This document shows, in pieces, positions 37,165-39,146 of a DNA stretch of 39,146 bases (within the stretch, counting starts at the first letter, position 1; each line of letters opens with the position of its first letter). A model generated the notes under the pieces. The model did no database searches. It was not told the origin of the DNA and saw only the letters and a program-made list of their open reading frames with translations. The position numbers were made by a program, and so were the translations under genes. The DNA is from a virus. Location: positions 1 through 39,146 of the IMG/VR virus record IMGVR_UViG_3300042904_000239. One strand, written 5' to 3'.

Positions 37165-39146
37165 TAAAACATCCCCCCACCAACAGAGTTTTGAACGGTC
37201 GCTCGTGGGGTGACGGTGTACGTGTCAATGACAGAGCCGTCCTGCTTGCGGAGACGAAAATCGTAAGTCGCCCCCGCCTCGGCGTCGGTATCCCACACGA
37301 AACAATACTCAAGTTCGGTCTTCTGCGCGGGGTCGTTGTCGAGATCGACGGTCGGAATGGCGTTACTGGTTCGCACCAGGGCACCCGCTACAAACGTGCC
37401 GCTTGTTGAAAGTTGATCTGTGGTGGCCGTCCCTGATTCTGGAATGGTCGGGTTCGCGTCCGTCCCGCAAAACGCAATGTTGGACGCATCAAACGGCAGG
37501 TCTGCAATTTGAGCATAGCCCCCGCCGCTCACAGAGACAAAGGGGAAAAATCCCACGGGCGGGCAATCAGCGTCCTCACAGGTGACACTGATACGGAGCC
37601 GTGCCCTCCCTCCAGGTATCACATTAATTGGCAAATTCTCTGTAGCCCCCGCTGCGGTGCGAAGCATGACAGGGGCCGCTTCCGTCCCGTACAAGCCGTG
37701 CCATTCGCTAGAGGCTTGAATGAATAGATGAGAGGCGGCGGCACTCACGTTGTTGGTGCAAGATTGCTGCGAGAGGGTGGTTACATAAGGTTGCGTGAGC
37801 GTCCCGCCGATCAAAGCGCTGTCGGTGAGGTTCCCGCTCGACCACGAGATGTCAACCGTATTCCCACCTGTGACATCATCGGTCAGTGCAATATCCAACT
37901 GATTATCGCCATTGCGCGTGACCCCCGTGACCACATTCGCGCCCCCGTCATGCCGCGTAGTGAACGTGGTAACGCCCGTGGCTGGGAGGAGTGGCGCATT
38001 GACGTTATTCGTGAAGGTGACGGTAATAACCCCGGCTGCGCCGTCCTCCACCGCGCACGCACTGAACACAATGGTTTCAAACGCCCCGATGTCGGGAGCA
38101 CTGCCGTTAGAACCAAAACCGGCGACTGTCGTACCTTGGTCAATGCAGGAAGATCCGGCCTTCTGTGTAAAGTCGCTGGTGCTGGGCGTGCAATCGGTAA
38201 TCGCCGCAATGTCCAACGCACTGCTCCCGCAGGATTCACCTGGCGTATTGCAGGCATTGTGGCTATTGGTCGTGTTCGTGCCAGCGGCGACTAGAATTTC
38301 TTCAGCGTCATTGCCCGTGACAATGTTGTTTTGAATCGTCGTATTGCTTGGCGAGGCCGAGGCATAGGATTGCAGAACAATCCCACGACCAAGCGCCCCA
38401 GTGGCGCTGCTATGGTGATTGTTATAGACGACATTATGAATAATGCGCGTGCCGTCCACCCCGCCCTGAATGTCAATGCCTGGGGATGGGCCGTTGGAAA
38501 CCGCCGAACCGTTGCTATAAATCAAATTCCTGCTGATGGTGACGCCGCTGACCGTGCGTCCAGATTCTTCAGCCACGACAATGCCGCCGACCGATGAGGA
38601 CGTACAGGAGTTGTTATCCCTAATGATGTTCTTGCGGATCGCCACGGTGCTGATGTTGCCGGAGGCTGAGTACACTTGAATACCGCCACCAGGGTTGCTG
38701 TAGACTTGATTCCCTTCCACGACATAGCCAGAGCCTTTGGCCAGATACATCCCATACCACCGATTGCCAGCCACACACGCGCTGACTTGATCGTGAATGA
38801 CCACGTTTTTAATCGTGATGGTGCTCGCCTCAACGTACAGGCCGTGGTAGTGAAAGCCGGTAATCTCGACATCCTCAATCCTGCCGTCTGTGACGGTATC
38901 CATGTACCAGCCTTGGATTTGACCCGCTGGGCTGGGATCGCTTGTCGGGCCATTGGCTCCGCTCAAGGTGAAATGCTTGAAGGTGATGCCGGTGGTGGCG
39001 GTGTTGCGAATGACCGGATTCCCAGTAGTAAAATTATTCGCCGCATTGGGCGCAATAATAATGTCCTCCCGCGCATCGTCGGGGTAGCCCGCAAACGTGA
39101 TGTTGCTTTTCCCTTGGCCGGTGAAAATCACCCGCGTCAGATAGGT
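37164..39146 (-). CDS. Beta-helix tailspike / depolymerase-like protein (N-terminus cut by window edge)
   Basis: At least 660 residues; the frame is open to the right edge. The N-terminal visible half has repeated rungs ITFKHFTLSGA, GRIEDVEITGFHYHGLYVEA, TITIKNVVIHDQ, YVVEGNQVYSN, VAIRKNIIRDNN, VTISRNLIYSNG, RIIHNVVYNNH, TTIQNNIVTGN, a right-handed parallel beta-helix. A Cys-containing segment follows, then an Ig-like/SwmB-type domain (GVITVTFTNNVNAPLLPATG ... GNTVDISWSSGNL) and a C-terminal beta domain. Such proteins bind and often cut surface polysaccharides. No catalytic residues can be assigned. The beta-helix half looks less biased in codon use than the rest. Confidence 0.82.
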   Translation of the reverse strand, partial: TYLTRVIFTGQGKSNITFAGYPDDAREDIIIAPNAANNFTTGNPVIRNTATTGITFKHFTLSGANGPTSDPSPAGQIQGWYMDTVTDGRIEDVEITGFHYHGLYVEASTITIKNVVIHDQVSACVAGNRWYGMYLAKGSGYVVEGNQVYSNPGGGIQVYSASGNISTVAIRKNIIRDNNSCTSSSVGGIVVAEESGRTVSGVTISRNLIYSNGSAVSNGPSPGIDIQGGVDGTRIIHNVVYNNHHSSATGALGRGIVLQSYASASPSNTTIQNNIVTGNDAEEILVAAGTNTTNSHNACNTPGESCGSSALDIAAITDCTPSTSDFTQKAGSSCIDQGTTVAGFGSNGSAPDIGAFETIVFSACAVEDGAAGVITVTFTNNVNAPLLPATGVTTFTTRHDGGANVVTGVTRNGDNQLDIALTDDVTGGNTVDISWSSGNLTDSALIGGTLTQPYVTTLSQQSCTNNVSAAASHLFIQASSEWHGLYGTEAAPVMLRTAAGATENLPINVIPGGRARLRISVTCEDADCPPVGFFPFVSVSGGGYAQIADLPFDASNIAFCGTDANPTIPESGTATTDQLSTSGTFVAGALVRTSNAIPTVDLDNDPAQKTELEYCFVWDTDAEAGATYDFRLRKQDGSVIDTYTVTPRATVQNSVGGGMF

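Noticed and set aside
1-39146. Diversity-generating retroelement, as in BPP-1-type phages with Bbp19
   Set aside because: No reverse transcriptase ORF or template/variable repeat pair was seen in the window.
1-39146. T7-type phage RNA polymerase and its promoters
   Set aside because: No such ORF is present; the sigma factor is the only recognised transcription protein. The small missing junction is unlikely to hold a gene of about 2.6 kb, but this cannot be excluded.

Overview
The window is almost all of a temperate, short-tailed (podovirus-like) double-stranded DNA bacteriophage genome. Both window edges fall inside leftward late genes: the major capsid gene is cut at base 1 and a beta-helix tailspike gene at base 39146. 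The usual late order (terminase, portal, scaffold, capsid, tail tube, tail, internal virion proteins, fibre, lysis) continues across the two edges, so the molecule is probably circular or circularly permuted with only a small piece missing. No bacterial chromosomal genes are present. A tRNA-Arg 3' half lies beside a tyrosine integrase and has phage genes on both sides, so this looks like attP in the phage form rather than an integrated prophage edge. The Gram-negative-type lipoproteins, a Tat-type signal peptide and a VPLPA/PEP-CTERM-like tail suggest a Gram-negative, probably exopolysaccharide-producing host. The host cannot be named from the sequence.

Layout. (1) 1-5954, minus: capsid, scaffold, Bbp19-like protein, portal, two small or unknown proteins, large terminase and a 43-aa leader ORF, mostly coupled through TAATG overlaps. 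(2) 5955-7083: mostly non-coding, with a chain of hairpins, a leftward terminator, one 58-aa gene, and a block of GAAATCCCAT repeats with DnaA-box-like sequences that is my candidate replication origin. (3) 7084-8428, minus: small regulatory or unknown genes (HTH, ribbon-helix-helix). (4) 8429-9069: operator-like inverted repeats, a rightward promoter, a possible structured RNA and attP. (5) 9070-12183, plus: integrase, small early genes including transmembrane and Tat-signal microproteins, and an ECF-like sigma factor. (6) 12038-13027, minus: a RepA-like ATPase. (7) 13134-23550, plus: replication and recombination (PD-(D/E)XK nuclease, Sak4-like ATPase, possible SSB, endonuclease VII, UDG-exonuclease-PolA fusion, metallophosphoesterase, nucleotide-pool protein) mixed with many small membrane and lipoprotein ORFs, ending in a structured RNA and terminator. 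(8) 23671-39146, minus: lysis cassette, tail fibre, internal virion proteins, tail proteins and tailspike. Two plus-strand moron genes with their own promoters are inserted among these late genes.

How the parts work together. Integrase and attP give lysogeny at a tRNA-Arg(UCU) gene. The RHH and HTH proteins and the GTTAGTAAAC operator-like motif are the likely switch components, since no CI-like repressor was recognised. The phage encodes its own DNA polymerase, helicase-type ATPase, annealing ATPase and Holliday-junction-type nuclease but no RNA polymerase in the window. Its sigma factor is therefore the obvious candidate for redirecting host RNA polymerase to late genes. The most unusual cargo is the morons: a secreted protein with a VPLPA-CTERM-like sorting tail, a small lipoprotein, a calcium-loop lipoprotein, and a free-standing Tat signal peptide microprotein.
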